A DNA stretch of 64,000 nt from Manis javanica (taxonomy: Eukaryota > Chordata > Mammalia > Pholidota > Manidae), in NCBI RefSeq assembly GCF_040802235.1, contig NC_133165.1, positions 45,335,629-45,399,628 on the forward strand, given 5' to 3'. Below are positions 35,215 to 50,900 of this stretch, piece by piece. The notes beneath the pieces were generated by a model. That model worked only from the letters and a program-made list of their open reading frames with translations. It did not search any database and was not told where the DNA came from. Made by a program: the position numbers and the translations under genes. The stretch's first letter is position 1. Each line of letters opens with the position of its first letter.

Positions 35215-37610
35215 CCTTAAAATGTTTGCATGGGCAGTGCCCTAGGCAGTGGAAGACACTAGATCTGCAAACAGCCAGTGAAGTCAGGGCCTTGTCTGGG
35301 AAGTGCTTTTATAGTCAATGTTTCACTGGAATCTTATCATCTGAGGCTCAGAAGACATATCTGAGCTTGTATCTGCCCAAGTTCAAGTCCCACGCTTTGA
35401 ATGCTGTACAAACAGGGGGCCCAATGTGGGAGATGTGAGAAAGCCCTTGACTTTGTGGAAACTCATTTTCCCAGACACGGGGTCTGTCCTTGGGCCAGAA
35501 AACAGACTATTCTTGTCCAGGCATAGAGCCTGTGTTCTATCTCTCCCTGGCTCCAGCACCCAGCTGAATCATCCTTTGCCCCCTTCCCAGCTGGAGCCTC
35601 TGCAATTCCAACCCACAACAGGGGCCACATATTGGACCACAGCTCTGCCTCCTTTTTAGTACCCCTGTACCTCTTGGGACCACCCTGCTACCACCCCACC
35701 TTTATCCCACTTTCCTTTCCCGTCTGAACCTCAGTGCTTCTAACACTTGGCCCCTCAGGAAAAGATGGGGGATTGGTGCCATCAGTGAGTCTGGGCGATT
35801 CTGGGGTGTGGCCTGTCATGACTTTAGCTGAGGAGAACAGGCCACAGCTTGAGGAATCACCCAGCTGCAGGTATGTCTTGAGATGAATCCCTATTCTTAG
35901 TAGCCCTGACTGCCCTGTCAAGGTTTTTTCCTTGTATTTCACAGATACGGAACATGGATCTCACAGCCTTAAGTGACCTGCTCAAAGTCACTCTGTGGCT
36001 AAGAGGCTGATGAGACATTCAGATGTCTGCCTGGCCCCACCTGTCTGCAGCAGCTTGGCCATACAGGCAGGTGGAGAGCCTTGGCTCTACGGTGTCTTGG
36101 GCCTTAGAATCCTACATCACCCCCGCCCCACACCCACCCTCAGGGCCTTATAACTTGTCAAGAACAAGTAACTTCCCTAAGCACATTTCAATCCAGCCTC
36201 ATGATCTGCAAGCTCTGGACAGGGCCTTAGAGATCAGGTAGTCCAATACAGTGCAGTAGTGTTCAGTGGCTTTCAAAGTTTTAATTATTTTTGGAAGTAG
36301 AACATTATTTTTCAAATGAAATCTCAGTCTTTCAAAGACCTTTGTAAACTTCATGCACATTTTTGTAAGACAGCCTATCACATATAATCTCAAATATTAA
36401 AATACTCCAACTCCCAAAATTAATATAGTTCATATATGTAACTGTTGAATAGAACTGCATTTGAATACCTAATGTGATAATTACATTTGTAGACATTTCA
36501 ACATTTCAATTATACAACTTAGTTTTCATAATTTGATTTTTTTTTTCCAGCTCCCAAACATGTTTGTAGGCCCCTGAAAGCTGGGAGGCCCTGGGCACAG
36601 TGCCTGTGGTGCTTAATTGACAAAGTAACTTTATGCACAGAACCTTAGCATATAAAAGATCAAATGAGGGTGGGGACTCAGTTGCTCAGCCTCCACCCCT
36701 CTTCCATAACAGCTCCTGAGGTACCTCCAGATCCCAGGTGGGTCAGAACAAACCCAGGAAGGGCACGTCTTCCCTAAGATCACAGTGGAAGAGCTAGTGC
36801 CATGAGTGAGTCTGGGCGATTCTGGGACTCCAATACCAGGTCCCTTGACTCACAGTCCAGCATAGTACTTCTACCACACTGTCTTGCATAACTAAACAAC
36901 CATTCCTATGCATCACTATTATCAAGCATTCAGGTGCTGGGACCAGTGCTAAAGAGTTTACAGGTGTTATTTCAGGCTCTAACTGTTCTGAAGTATATTG
37001 TTATTATTCCCATTTTATAGATGAAAAAATGATTCCCAAAGAGGGTAAGTAATTTTTGCCCCATATTATAGCTAGGAAGAAGCAGAGCCTGGAATGAATA
37101 GACTTTGACTATTTTTCTAACAATACTAAGATGTTACTTTTTCACTGTCTTTCTCCCACAAGTGTGGTGTTTTCTAGAGGCTAAACGACACATGATGACA
37201 TATGTCATCACTCTGATGGCTTGCATGGAATGTGGGCTTGGGTATTCTTATTTTTAAAAATTTTCCCCATTTTAATTCCTAATTGGATAAATACCAATAG
37301 CTAGAACCCACATAAATAAAACTCTTTGGGATCCTCAGTTTTGAAGAGTATCAAATGGGATCCTGAGACCAAAACATCTGAGGGCCACTCTATTAAGCAT
37401 TTATTGAATACCTCCTTTGTGCCAGCCCTGCTGAGGGGTTGGCATTGGTAACACATGTGTGGGCTGCATCCTGACTTCCAGAACCTCCTAGTCTTGAAAG
37501 AGAAGCCCCAACAGTCAGCATTATGTGCCCCAGTGAGGTATAAATCAAGTGGTGATAGGATGGAATATTTTGTCCAGGACCCAAGGGGATGAGAAAGGCT
37601 TCAAAATGCT
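35215..37610. other. Intergenic region with old repeats
   Basis: No gene seen. A MIR-like stretch lies at about 36930-37110 (CCCATTTTATAGATGAAAAAATG). Two copies of AGTGAGTCTGGGCGATTCTG occur about 1 kb apart (near 35783 and 36803). The segment from 36240 to 36560 is AT-rich. Confidence 0.5.
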
Positions 37611-37615
37611 TTGAT

Positions 37616-39388
<1,773 letters not shown>

Positions 39389-40605
39389 TTCTTTGAGGTA
39401 GAAAGATTTTAAAGGATAGAAAAGAGGTGGAACTGGACAGGCTGGCAAGGGGAACAGCACGTGCAAAGGCACAGAGGCAGGAAAGGACATGTAGATAGCT
39501 AAGGGCTGGTGCTAGGAAGTAAGTAGATAAAGATTCTTGGGCATGATGATGGCACATCTGTTCCTGAAGTGAACCTTCCAGATTTTCTATACTTTTTGCT
39601 TCCAACCTTGATGAAAATATTCACTTTTCTATTTCTATGTCAGAGTATCATCTCCTTAGAGAGGCTTTCCTGGCTGGCTATGTAAAAGGTCCCTCTCCAT
39701 CACCCTCTAACCTGTATTGTCTTCATGGCCCTATCCCTAACTAAAATAACATTTCTACTTTTTTACTCTGTTTTCCCACTGGAGTGAAGCTTCTTGAGGG
39801 CAGGCACTTGTCTGTCAGTTATCACCATGTCCTCAGAGAACAGAACAGGGCCTGATGCAAAGCACTAAAGAAATACTGTATGGATGAATAGAACCTGATT
39901 TATGCTTCATGAGACCTACAGATAATCTGTACTTTTAGCAGTTCTGTGATATTCCTAACAGTTTAAACATCTTTTCCCTTCTCTGGGAAAATGGGCCTCA
40001 CTTCTTCTTCCTGATGCCTTGCTTATGAGCCAGCCCCATGGTTTCTTGGCAGCTGGATCAGAACGCAGTTGATAAGGATGAAGAGGCTGGCAGGCACTGA
40101 AGGAGTGTTCTGGGCGTTATGTGCTGGGAGTGTTCACTTACTCCCCTGGAGGCAGAAGAGAGCCATCAAAGGTCACTGCTTAGGGGACCAAATGTTGCTG
40201 CTTCTCACTTCCCAGTGCCTAACCCAGAGTTGGCTTTATTTCTGCAATATTCTCTGGGGGTTCTTATTGACCACAAGAGGGCAGCAGCAAGTAGCCCCCT
40301 CTGTCCTGTCTAAACGGGAGGGCTCAGGGTCAGGCGCCTCCAAACATGGCTTTAAAAACAAGAGGACAGGGAAAGTCTCTTCTCACATCTTAATGAATTG
40401 TCAAGACGGCCTCCCTAACCTTTTCTCCTTTTCTGTGTCTCTCTCCCTCCTTTCAAATTAACCTACAGTGTTGGGGGCAGGTCAGTCTCTGAGGGACATG
40501 ATGGCAAAAAGAAAAGGAAAAAAAGAAAAAGAAAAGCTGTTTTGGTTCCACTTAACAAAGGGTTGAAAAGGAAATGTTCATTTAATTAAACCATGGTGGG
40601 ATAAA
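39389..40605. other. Spacer between PPP1CC pseudogene and ITGAL 3' end
   Basis: No gene seen. An L2-like stretch lies at about 39640-39895 (GAAGCTTCTTGAGGGCAGGCAC, then AGAACAGGGCCTGATGCA). A short purine-rich AAAAAGAAAAAG run lies near 40520. Confidence 0.45.
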
Positions 40606-41804
40606 CCATTACAAAATTGGACAGTTTCATATTTATTGTGTAAATATATGCAGGTACTGCACTTGGTACTGGAAGCCACGTGAATGGACACCGTTGAGCT
40701 CACAGTCTCATAGTGGGGGTGATGGGGTCCGGGTGGGGGCTGTGGAACCAGGGGTAGTTGACCCTTGAGGATGGGGTGCCATGGGCCCACCCAAACTCTT
40801 TTCTGTATCTTCCCACAGGCACCCCCCACTAATTCAGTGAAATTGTGTCAGGCACCTGCTCTGTGTCTGGCTCTGTGATATCACCAGGGATCCCAAGGTG
40901 AATAAGACAGGTAAGGTCCCTACCTTCATGGAGTTCAGTTTAATCTGAGAGACAGATATTAAGTAAATATTAAAAGTAAACAAATATGATCCATGCTATG
41001 AGAGCAAGTGCAGACGTGTATGTATAATGGAGCCCATCAGAGTCGGGGCTGGGGGCTGCCCTGAGGAAGTTGTGTGTGAGCTGATATTTTCAGGCTAAGC
41101 CAGAAAAAGGAAGGGGAAGAATGTTTCAGACAGACAGAGAAGTCTAGGTGAAGACAGAAAGGAAGGAGTTTGGCAAGTGAGAAAGGCTGGTGTAACTGGA
41201 GCTTAGAAAGGGAGGTGGGACTTCTCTAGAGGAGGCCAGGGAGGCAACAGGGGCCCAATTTTGCATTGACATGTTAAGGTTATTTTGCAGATTGTGGATG
41301 GCATATGAGGGACTTTGGTCTTTAGCCAAAGAGCAAGGGGTTTTTAGCAGCCATGTAGTGACATACATTTGTTGTCCAGTGGCAGAGTGGAAAGATGACT
41401 GGATGCCAGGAAGGTGAGGGTGTGGGGCAAAGCTCCAGGAGTCCTAGGCCTCTGTGGACATCCAAGTGAAGGTGAGTGTGTGGGCCAGGAGTGCCACTAG
41501 GTCTTGAGACCACAGTTCCTCCAAATTGGAATCAGACATTCTCTCCCAGAGAAGGAAACTAAGAAGGGTTGGGGGAAGCCAAGGCCATCTGATAATTACA
41601 AGGCTTCACCTTTATCACCTTCCTAGCCCACCGCTCAGTGGAGATACCCTGTGAGCCTACAAAGGAGACAGGCAGGAACTCCGTGTTCAAGATAGGGAAA
41701 CTGAGGCTTAGGAAGGGGCAGTGACTTGCCCAAAGACACAGAGTAGAGGCAGCTGGCACCAGGCATCCCAATCCAGTCCTGAGCACCTACATCAGGCCCA
41801 GGCC
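40606..41804 (-). other. ITGAL 3' UTR (likely)
   Basis: The minus-strand sequence after the ITGAL stop shows a plausible AATAAA at 40637-40632, giving a 3' UTR of about 1.2 kb. It includes a MIR-like part near 41690-41745. The exact cleavage site is not certain. Confidence 0.45.
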
Positions 41805-41978
41805 TCAGTCTTCTCCACCTTCACCCTGGGCCTCGTCCCTGTGGAGGGGCTCCAGGCAGCCCGGATCCATGGCCTCTTCCCCAGATTCAGGAGGCCCAGA
41901 GTCTTCTCTAGGGATTTCATTTGAGGCATCTACAGTAGCCTCCATTTTCTTCTTCAGGTTCCGTTTGAAGAAGCCAAC
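41805..41978 (-). other. ITGAL cytoplasmic-tail exon and stop
   Basis: The exon opens [14 protein letters not shown], the membrane-proximal GFFKR clasp that holds integrins inactive by pairing with the beta tail. An acidic tail of about 57 residues ends in TGA at 41807-41805. It is conserved in length with human ITGAL. Confidence 0.93.
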
Positions 41979-44900
41979 CTATAGAAAGACAAAAATCGAG
42001 TGAGCAAAAAGCCCACCAAACACTTTGGACCAGTCAGCCCCAGCAAAACATGAAAACAGCCTTTATGTTAAAAAGCCATACATGCCACAGACATGCTTTG
42101 ACTGCTCCAGCAATGGGGCCAGGGCATTTGCCACGCATGGTTCTTGGCAGTACGTTAAAAAGCTGTACATTTAATAGTTCATTCTTTAGGCTCATCTATA
42201 TGATCAATATGTCGTGTACCAAAATTTTAGGTGGGCGATTTGACAGTATCTAGTAATACTAATAGCAAGAACCTGCACTTACAGAGTGCTTAGTATGTGC
42301 CATACACTCTCTGTTGAAAGCTGAAAGCATATATATTCTTTGGCTCAGCAATTCCAGCTCTAGGAATTATTATAAAGAATATTTGGACAAGTGGGCAAAG
42401 ATATGGGTAACAAGAGCCTTTTGTGTCATGCTGTTTGAAATAGACATAAATTACAATCTAAACACTCATCAATAGGACCTTGGTAAATAGAAGGTGGGGC
42501 ATCCAGACTGCAAGAAGTCACCCAGGTTAAAAAGACAGAAGTAGGTCTGATTGTGTCTACATGGAAAGACATTAGGCTGTAACATCCGGGGGAAATACAA
42601 GATCCCAAGCTGTATGTATTGTATTATTCCATTTACATTTTCTATGTATATGTATATACATGGACTTTTCTCTTTTTCTCATGCTCACACATACATACAT
42701 ATTTTCACAACAAAATTAGAACCTAGAAGAATAGAAACAAACTGGTTGTTAATGACAACCCTTTGGAGGTACAATAGAAGAAACTTTGATTTTCTATGTT
42801 GTTTTTTCTGGAACATTTGAATTTTTCACATGGAACATCTGCTCTCCAGTGCTCTTCTAGCTAACTTCTACTAAACCTTTGAATCCCAATTCAAATGCCA
42901 CCTCTCCTGAGAAGCCTTCCTGGACTTCCCGAGCCTCTTATGCTCCTCTGTGGTAGGCCCCAGAGCACATGGACCCTTGTGGAGCACTCATCATGCATGT
43001 TCCTGTCTGTCTGTCCCATTAGACTGAGCTCCACAAGGGTGGGGACCACATTCATGGTGTGTGCCTCTGTATCCCAGCACCTGCCCCTTGATGTGCAGGG
43101 GAGTCCTTCCCTTCCCTCTCCCTCAGTGCTTAGTCCCAGCTCCACTGTGCTTGCTGGAGTTGTTGGGGAGAAGTCTCTCCTGTTCTTTGGGACTCAGGAG
43201 CACTATCTATAGAAGGAGGGAGTTGGCTGAGGCCCCTCTAGCTTTAACTCCCACAATCCTGCTATGCTGACTCTTGTCAAATACCCTTTCCCCAGCCTGG
43301 CAGTTTCAGCCATGCCTGTTTCCCCAGAAGTTCCCACCTTGTAAAGTACCACAAAAATCAACATCAGCAGCAACAGCCCGCCGATGCTGCTCAGCACGTA
43401 GAGGTAGAGCATCTCCTTCTCATACACGATGTCCACCTTCATGATGACCTGGGGGAGGACACAGAGGAGCAGAGGCAAGAGAGCCTTTCTCCCTAACACT
43501 TCCTGTGAATCTGGCCTCAGTCTCTAGGTGTTGGCATTTCTGATCACCAGAAATGTCCTCACACCACTGGGCTCTGGCCTTGACCCTCTCCAGTATACCC
43601 CTCAGCACAGCCACTGGGGTGACTGGCAGACATGTGTCATGGCCTCACTTTAAGCTCTAAATGGCTTCCCTTGGTCCCAGGATCTAAGCTCAGCATGCAA
43701 AGCCTTCCCGAATCTGGCTAATGCTTAGTTTTTTAGCTGCAACATTCCTTTTCCTGCTCTGAGCTTCTTGCTCTTCTTAAACCTGCTTCAGCTGCTCACT
43801 TGGCCCTGGGCCTGCTCTTGCCACTCTCTCTGCTTAGAGTTATTTCCCTTCATACTCCAAGCAGGCATGGGGGGCATACCCTTTGCTGAGCTGACATAAA
43901 ATTGATCTTTACCTGACACATCTCAGACCGGTGACCTTGTGGTCTGCTTGCCCACCAGTGGCAGGGCAGCTTGGGGCTCCCACAGAAGCTGTCGCCAAAG
44001 CTAATGCCTCTGACTGTAGGGAAGCTCTTCTCTGTGCTAACCTCCCACATGGCTCTCCTGCTTCCAGCTCTGCCCCAGGCTTCCTCAGATCCCTCTGCTG
44101 ACCTCTGTTCCTGGGTCTCCTGAGGAAGTAGAGAGATACCTGAGCCAGGGAAGCATTGCTGCCATAGAGGTGGAAATGCTTGCTGCTGTTGAAGGAGATG
44201 AAGACAGAGCTGCAGAGGCTGAGCATGGAGGAGGCCTGTAGGGGAGAGAGGGAGGTGTCAGGGCCAGGGAGGGCAGGACCAAGAGCCCACTGACATCTGC
44301 CCACCTCAGCTCAGTGCGGACAGGTGAGCACAGGTCCTAGTGGGTGCATCGCCTCTGCTCAGTTCTCTAGGGCAGTGTTCTCATGTGCCGCCCTCACTGT
44401 GGGAAGGAAATGTCTCCTATGGAGCACATACAAGAATTCTCCTTAGGCCCATGGAAACAGCCCTGAAAATTTCAAACAAGTCAGGTTCTCTTTCATCCAC
44501 ATCTTGAAGAGATTTTTTTTTCAAGATAGCAAGGATGAATTCAGGAAGACAATATGGTGGGGAAGCCCACCCCCAACCCCTCGAGGTCCCCACAACTACT
44601 GCATCTGTTACCAGCAGGCACTACCTCAATCTCCTGCACCAGCTCCACAGTCCCCATCACTTGGAAGAGGATCTCCTTGAAGGCAACAGGGCAGTGGAAC
44701 TTGGCCCCAGGCGAACAAGGCTAAAGGAAATAGGAGGGCAGGAGGGAAGGCGAACAAGGCTAGAGAGAATAGGAAGGCTTCTTCTGCCTTGCCCCTGTAC
44801 ACTGCCAGACCCTACCCCAGTTTCTTAGCTCACAGGCCATACCTCAGTCACACTGGCTGGCCTCTTCAGATCCCAAGAGTTGCAGTGGACAGGAGGCTCC

Positions 44901-47900
44901 TAGGAATGATGAGGTGGGGTCTTCAGTTAGCCCAGAGCCAAGAGGGATATGGGCCCTTAAGGCTGGAACATGGCATTCCCCCGCACTCCCCAGATACGGC
45001 CCTGGCATCCCACTTCTCCCCCACGGGCCCTCTGCAGATTCAGAAATCACTGAGTCCAACAGGATTCATCCATCCATCCATCTTCATGCCCTTCCCATGT
45101 ATCCATACCCCTTTAAGAGCTCACCCATAGCCCTAGGAGGGCAGTACTCACCGTCTGCACACTCCACTGGTGCGTGATGGGCCCCTCTCTGTGAGGCTGT
45201 GGTACCCAAACCAGGGCATCCAGGGTGGGCACATTGTGGTCATATACAGAAGGCTGAATCCTCACCTGTTACAGAGTACAAAGGACAGCAGAGCCCTGAA
45301 TGCCAGCTACTCTAAGCACCACCTGAGATCCAGTCCTCACTGGCTGAGGCCTGAGAACCCACTGATGACCAGTGAACAATGACCAAAAATGCCTGGCCCC
45401 TTGCCCCAGAGCCTTATGGTGTGGGCTGCAGGCACTTTGCTGCTTCTTCCTCGTGGCAAACCCTTGCACTTGCTACAAAGTACTGCTCCAGGAACATTTC
45501 TAAAGGACTGACTGACTCCCCAAGGGTAGGGCAGCCTCCCCCTCATGAGTCCCCACAGGATCCCCAGCAGGGTGGCAGAGTAGCTGCGTGTGTGTCTGTA
45601 TCTCCACTAGACTGTGAGTCTCATGAGGGCAGGAGCTCATTTCCCCTGCAGTTCCTACTGCTTGACACACCGCCTAGCGTATAACAGGCCTCAAAAAAAG
45701 TTTTTTTGAGTGAGTGAAAGAACGAATGACACTTAACAAGGATGGATGCAAAAATTATTTGCACAATGCAGGCTGGGAAAGACTCATTTGGCAGGTGCTT
45801 TGAAGTAATTTAAGAAACATTTCCTGAGTACCTTTTTCATACAAAAGAGCTATCTGTGCTAGGGCTGGAAGGCCCAGAAATGTCTACAAAGGTGACACAG
45901 GAGTAGCACCAGGTTTTCTGTGAAAACCTTGTACAGAAACATTCAGGCAGCATTATCCATAATAGCCAACAGGTGGAAACAACCCAAATGTCCATCAGCT
46001 GATGAATGAATATATCAAATGTTTTACATTGGAACATTATTTGGCAATAAAAATGAATGAAACACTGACACATACTACAACATGGATGCGCCTTGACACT
46101 GCTATGCTAAGTGAAAGAAGCCAGGAACAAAAGACCTCTTGTGTGACTTCTTTTATGTGTAATATCCGGAATAGGCAAATCTGTAGAGATACAGAAAAGT
46201 ATAGTGTTTGCCAGGGGCTGAGGGTGGGGAGAGTGACTGCAAATAGGTACAGGGAGGAAAATGTTGTAAAATTAGATTATGGTGGTGTTTGTACAACTTT
46301 TTGAATATACTAAAAGCCATAGAATTGTACCTTGTAAGTGGTTAAATTGTATGGTATGTGAATTTTATCTCAATTAAGCTGTTAAAAGACAAAACATGGT
46401 GCTAGGAAGCCATCCCCACGGACATCAGTGACAAGCTGCAGAGCCAGGTGCACTGGAAGAACAGGAGGGACAAAATCCAGAGCTGTCAGCTGGAAGGGGG
46501 ATGCCGACACTGCGGGAAGTGAGACCAACTCAGTGTGGCCAGGGGCACACACCCAGAGGCATGTGCCTGCTGGGCAAGACAGTAATGGTGACAGAGGGTT
46601 GGAACACGCATGCAGGGACCATCGCCATTCGTGGAACACCTCACATTGCTAGGTTCACCTGATCCTCAGGAAATGCATGATCTCATTTAGTTCTTCCAAC
46701 ACTCCTGTGTAGCGGGCGGTGCTATCATTCCCGTCTTACACATTAGAGAACTGAGGCTCACGGGGAGCTAATTTGTCTGAACTATCAATAGTAGAGCCAG
46801 CATTTTAACCTAGGCTGTGACTCCAGAACCAGGAACCACTAGGCCTGATCACCTTCCTTGGATGATTGTGGTAACAGCCATGCTAAAAACAGCCAGTGTT
46901 GACTGGTCTCTTGTGTGTCAAGTACTATGCTAAGGATTTTCTCATTTGCTCCTCATAACAACCCCATAAGGGAGGTGCTTTTATCATCCCCATTTTACAG
47001 ATGGAAAAACTGAGGCTCAGAGAAAGTATGTAAACTGCCTTAGGTCACACAGCTTTAAACAGCAGAGCTTCAAAAAAAGTTCAAGTCTGGTTGAAGACTA
47101 TGCTCTTGATCATCCAGTTAAGCAGGAACCCCTAAGGAAGAGATTCTGTGGTCCAGCTGTCCAGCTCTCACCAGGTGTCCATGCCTGGCTAGTTTGACAT
47201 AATCTTTAGTTATTAGTGCTGACCTCCTTGTGGCTGACTCATTAAAAGGGCTTAATGGGACAGCTTCAGTAAAGAAGGAATGGATCACCCATGTCCTATG
47301 ACGTTTTGGGTTATCTAATGGCCCACGGAAACCATTAGGCCTTTAGCAAGAGTGGCTGCTGGTGGGCCAGGCCAGGGGGAGCCAAGCACATGGCTTAACA
47401 TGCTGACAGGTGGAGAGATGGACCGAGGCACCTAGCCCTGCTGACTATCCCGAGAGAGAAGTGGGGGAGTCCGAGGACTTTGAGCTGGTTCCAGGCCGAG
47501 TGAGGCAAGAATGTAAGAAGGCTTCCAAAGCAGCTGGGAATCCCAGGGCTATAGTATAACAGTCACCTCTCCCACAACCTCCACTGTGCAGGGAGTAAGT
47601 AACCCATGGAAACCTCATGACCATCTGGGAAGTTCTTACCCCAAACACCATTTGTCATGGTGGGAACTGAGGCATGGATAGGTAAGTCCCTGGCCCCAGC
47701 ATCTAGGCAGGGTACAGCTTTTCCCCACTACTCTGGTGGTAAATGGACTGGCCCTGCCAACCTGATAGGGAATCCAGAGCCATCCCAGAGAACAGCACTA
47801 GAAGCCAACTCAACTAGCTATCCAGAACACTCTATTTCAATGCAAATGGGCATCTTTGTCATCTGCCAGTCTTCCCCATTGCAGTAGCAAGGTGAGATGG

Positions 47901-50900
47901 CTCCTGCCTCCGTTCTGAGGGGCCTTTCCCAGTCTGCCCTGAGTCCACTGCAGCCAGGGGTGAGACTGCTCCTCTTTGGGCTCAGGCCCCTCCACAGAAA
48001 GTGAAAATGCTCTCGACTTGGTCAGTCAGTGCCTACCCTCTCTCAGAGGGCACCTCTAAGAAAGCTGTAGGCTCCTCAAGCTTTGGACTCTGGAGCTGGC
48101 CTCCCATTTCTGAGTTCCCATGATAAAGACTGTATTCCGGCACCGAGGATACTGCAGGAGGAATGACAGCTCCTTAACTTGGAGGTTACACACATGGGTT
48201 CTGGTGCTCAGGTAAGTGTTGAGCCTGACCTTTCCCCCTTACTGGCTGTAACCTGTAATCTGCACAAGTTACTCGACCTGTCTATGCCGCAGACTTCATA
48301 ATGCCTATCTTTTAGGGCTCTCACAGGCTGGTGTGAAAATTATAGGGGGCTGTGGACATAAAGCCCACCCTGGGTTTGGTGAGTGGTCAGGGACCCTGTT
48401 TCATTGCTGCCCCAGCACTTTGAAGTACCCAAACTAGAAAAGCAGTTCATTAAATGTATGAATGAGAAACTAGGTTCTTTCTCAGAGTCCTTCTGGCTCT
48501 CAAGTTCTGTGAGTCTAAGAATAGTCTATCCAGTGGAGGAAAGTCATTGGGGAGTAGCTGCTGCTGGAAGCATTTCACTGGAGGCTGGGAAGCTGGACAG
48601 AAAAGACCAGAGAACCGTCCAAGTGGGGGCTGGACACTTGCAGATTGAGACTGCGTCCAGTGGGTCTCTGCATCCTCAGTCCTCAGGAAGGGGCTGAAGG
48701 AATGTGTGACTTATGGGGACCGTTTTGCATGGAGGTTCATACCTGGTAGATGTGCTTGACATGCTGCACCTTGGGACCCTTGGGGGTGAAACTGATATAG
48801 AGTGTGGAGTTTTCCTGGCTGTGGAGAGAGAAGAGCAGAGGAAGAAGGTGGAGAAGACAGCAACCCCATCTCTAGGAGGGCAGGGGGCCTGGGCCAGGGG
48901 AAACCTCTAAGTTGCCAGCCGCTGTGCCAGGGCCCTGCAGGCATGATCTCATCTGCACAATGCTCTGCTACTTCCCTCTGGGAGCTAAGGCTCGTGCAAG
49001 GGGTCTGTCTTTCGCCCGAAGTCCTGCAGTGGAGGACCCGTGCTGGAACCTAGGTGGACGTGCCTTTGGAGCTGTGTTCTCCCTACTACACCCCACCTCA
49101 TCAGGGGCTCCACGGTTTTCTGGGCCCCACTGCTCACCTCCTAGATAACTGCACAGCTTCTGGCCCCTGTCATATTCCGTTCTTCCAATGACCTTCTCAA
49201 CATCATTCTCTGTCCCACCACTCAGCTACTCAGAATCCATCACTGGCTGTCCACAGGGGTCAGGTCCAAAGCCCCGCATGTCCAGATCTGCCCATTCCCT
49301 GCAGTGTCATTCTGCCACTGCTCCCCACACATACCTGCCATCTCTTGAGCCTACCTACACCCTTTTCCCCAGATCTGCCCAATTGTTTGCTGCCTCCATG
49401 CCTTTACTTTGGGTATTCTGAGAATGTCCTCCCTCCTTCCTAGCCCTTATCCAAACTCCCTTGTCCTCCAGACCCCAGTTCAAAACCCCTATTTCTCCAT
49501 GAACCCTTCACCTCTCCTCTAACCCACATCCTCTTTCCTAGTTCTAATTTCATATCATACTTCAAACAGTATCATTCTGTTAAGCATTCATGTTCAAAAG
49601 CACCAGAAACGCCAGCTCAGACACTGGCCGTTCTTATCTCACTAAGCCAACTTAAAAAAGCCACTCCACTTTTCTTACTTAATCCCCTTTTCTGTAAATG
49701 AGAGAACCCAGCTAGTGATCCCCATGCATCTTCCTGCTACAATATTCTGAGGCCCACTAATTCTATATGTGCATGAGTCTGGTCTCTGCTGCCTGACAAT
49801 AGGCTCTCTGTGGACAAGGGAGAAACTTTGCTCCGTCTCTTCCAGCATGGCTGGCCCCCAGGAATGGAGGGGGTGGCTGACAACAGGAAAGAGCTTGGCT
49901 GGGGTCTTGGAGTCAGACTGACTCAAGGTCAGATCCTGGAGACAGTGTCCCTAGCTGTATGACTCTGGGCAAGTTGCTCCCTTCTCTTAGCCTCAGTTTG
50001 CTCATCAGTAAAATGGAGAGAGGCACAGCTGCCTCACCAGATGTTGAGTGCTCTGGGGAAAGACATCAGCTGTGCACTGCACTGGTGCGGAGTCTGATAC
50101 AAGGTCAGCATTTGGTATGCTTTTTCTTCCACCAATAAACACTGATCTGACTCAGAGCTCTTAAAGGGACTTCAAACTTCTGAGTGTTGGGGTCACAGCT
50201 GGAATCACTTCTAATCACCCCTGAGGGGCTGTAGGAAAGGGAGGGGAGTTTGAGGAAGAGTCCTGGGAGGCAAGGCTGGTGCCCTGAGTTGGAGGCTGAG
50301 GTAGAAGGCTAGGGCTGGATGCTGTTCAGGACTCACTCCTTGGTGAGGATGTTGATGGGGTACAGGACTGGGATGCTGGTGATGGCCAAGTTGTCCTCCA
50401 GGAGGCCTGAGTCCTCATTGTCACTGCATTGAGGCAAGGTAGAGAGCAGTGTTAGGAAAAGGGCTTGGCCGTGACTGCATGTAAGGCTGAGACCAGGGCA
50501 GGGATGCTGGCAGAGTCTTCTTACCAGCTCACTTTGGCATGCAGCTGGACGAAGTCCCCCCAGGAGCTGTTCAGCACTGTATGGAACATCACCTGAATAA
50601 CAACCTGGCAGGGTAGGAGAGGACATGACGAGGGAAAGAGCTAGGCCTCCAGGGGCATCCTTAGCACCTCACAGCTGCCACGGCCAACTGCCATGATGAA
50701 AGTGTCCACTTACTGTGTTTACAACTCACTACTCTGAAGAACTGGACTGGGTGTTTTATACCGATTATACAGATGAAGATACCAATTTTCCAAGTGGTTA
50801 AATAACATGTGTAAGGTCATAAAATGAGTAACCCAACCCCAGATTTTTCAGATTCCAAAGTCCAGGCTCTCAAACATGACGCAAAACAGCTCTGTGCACG

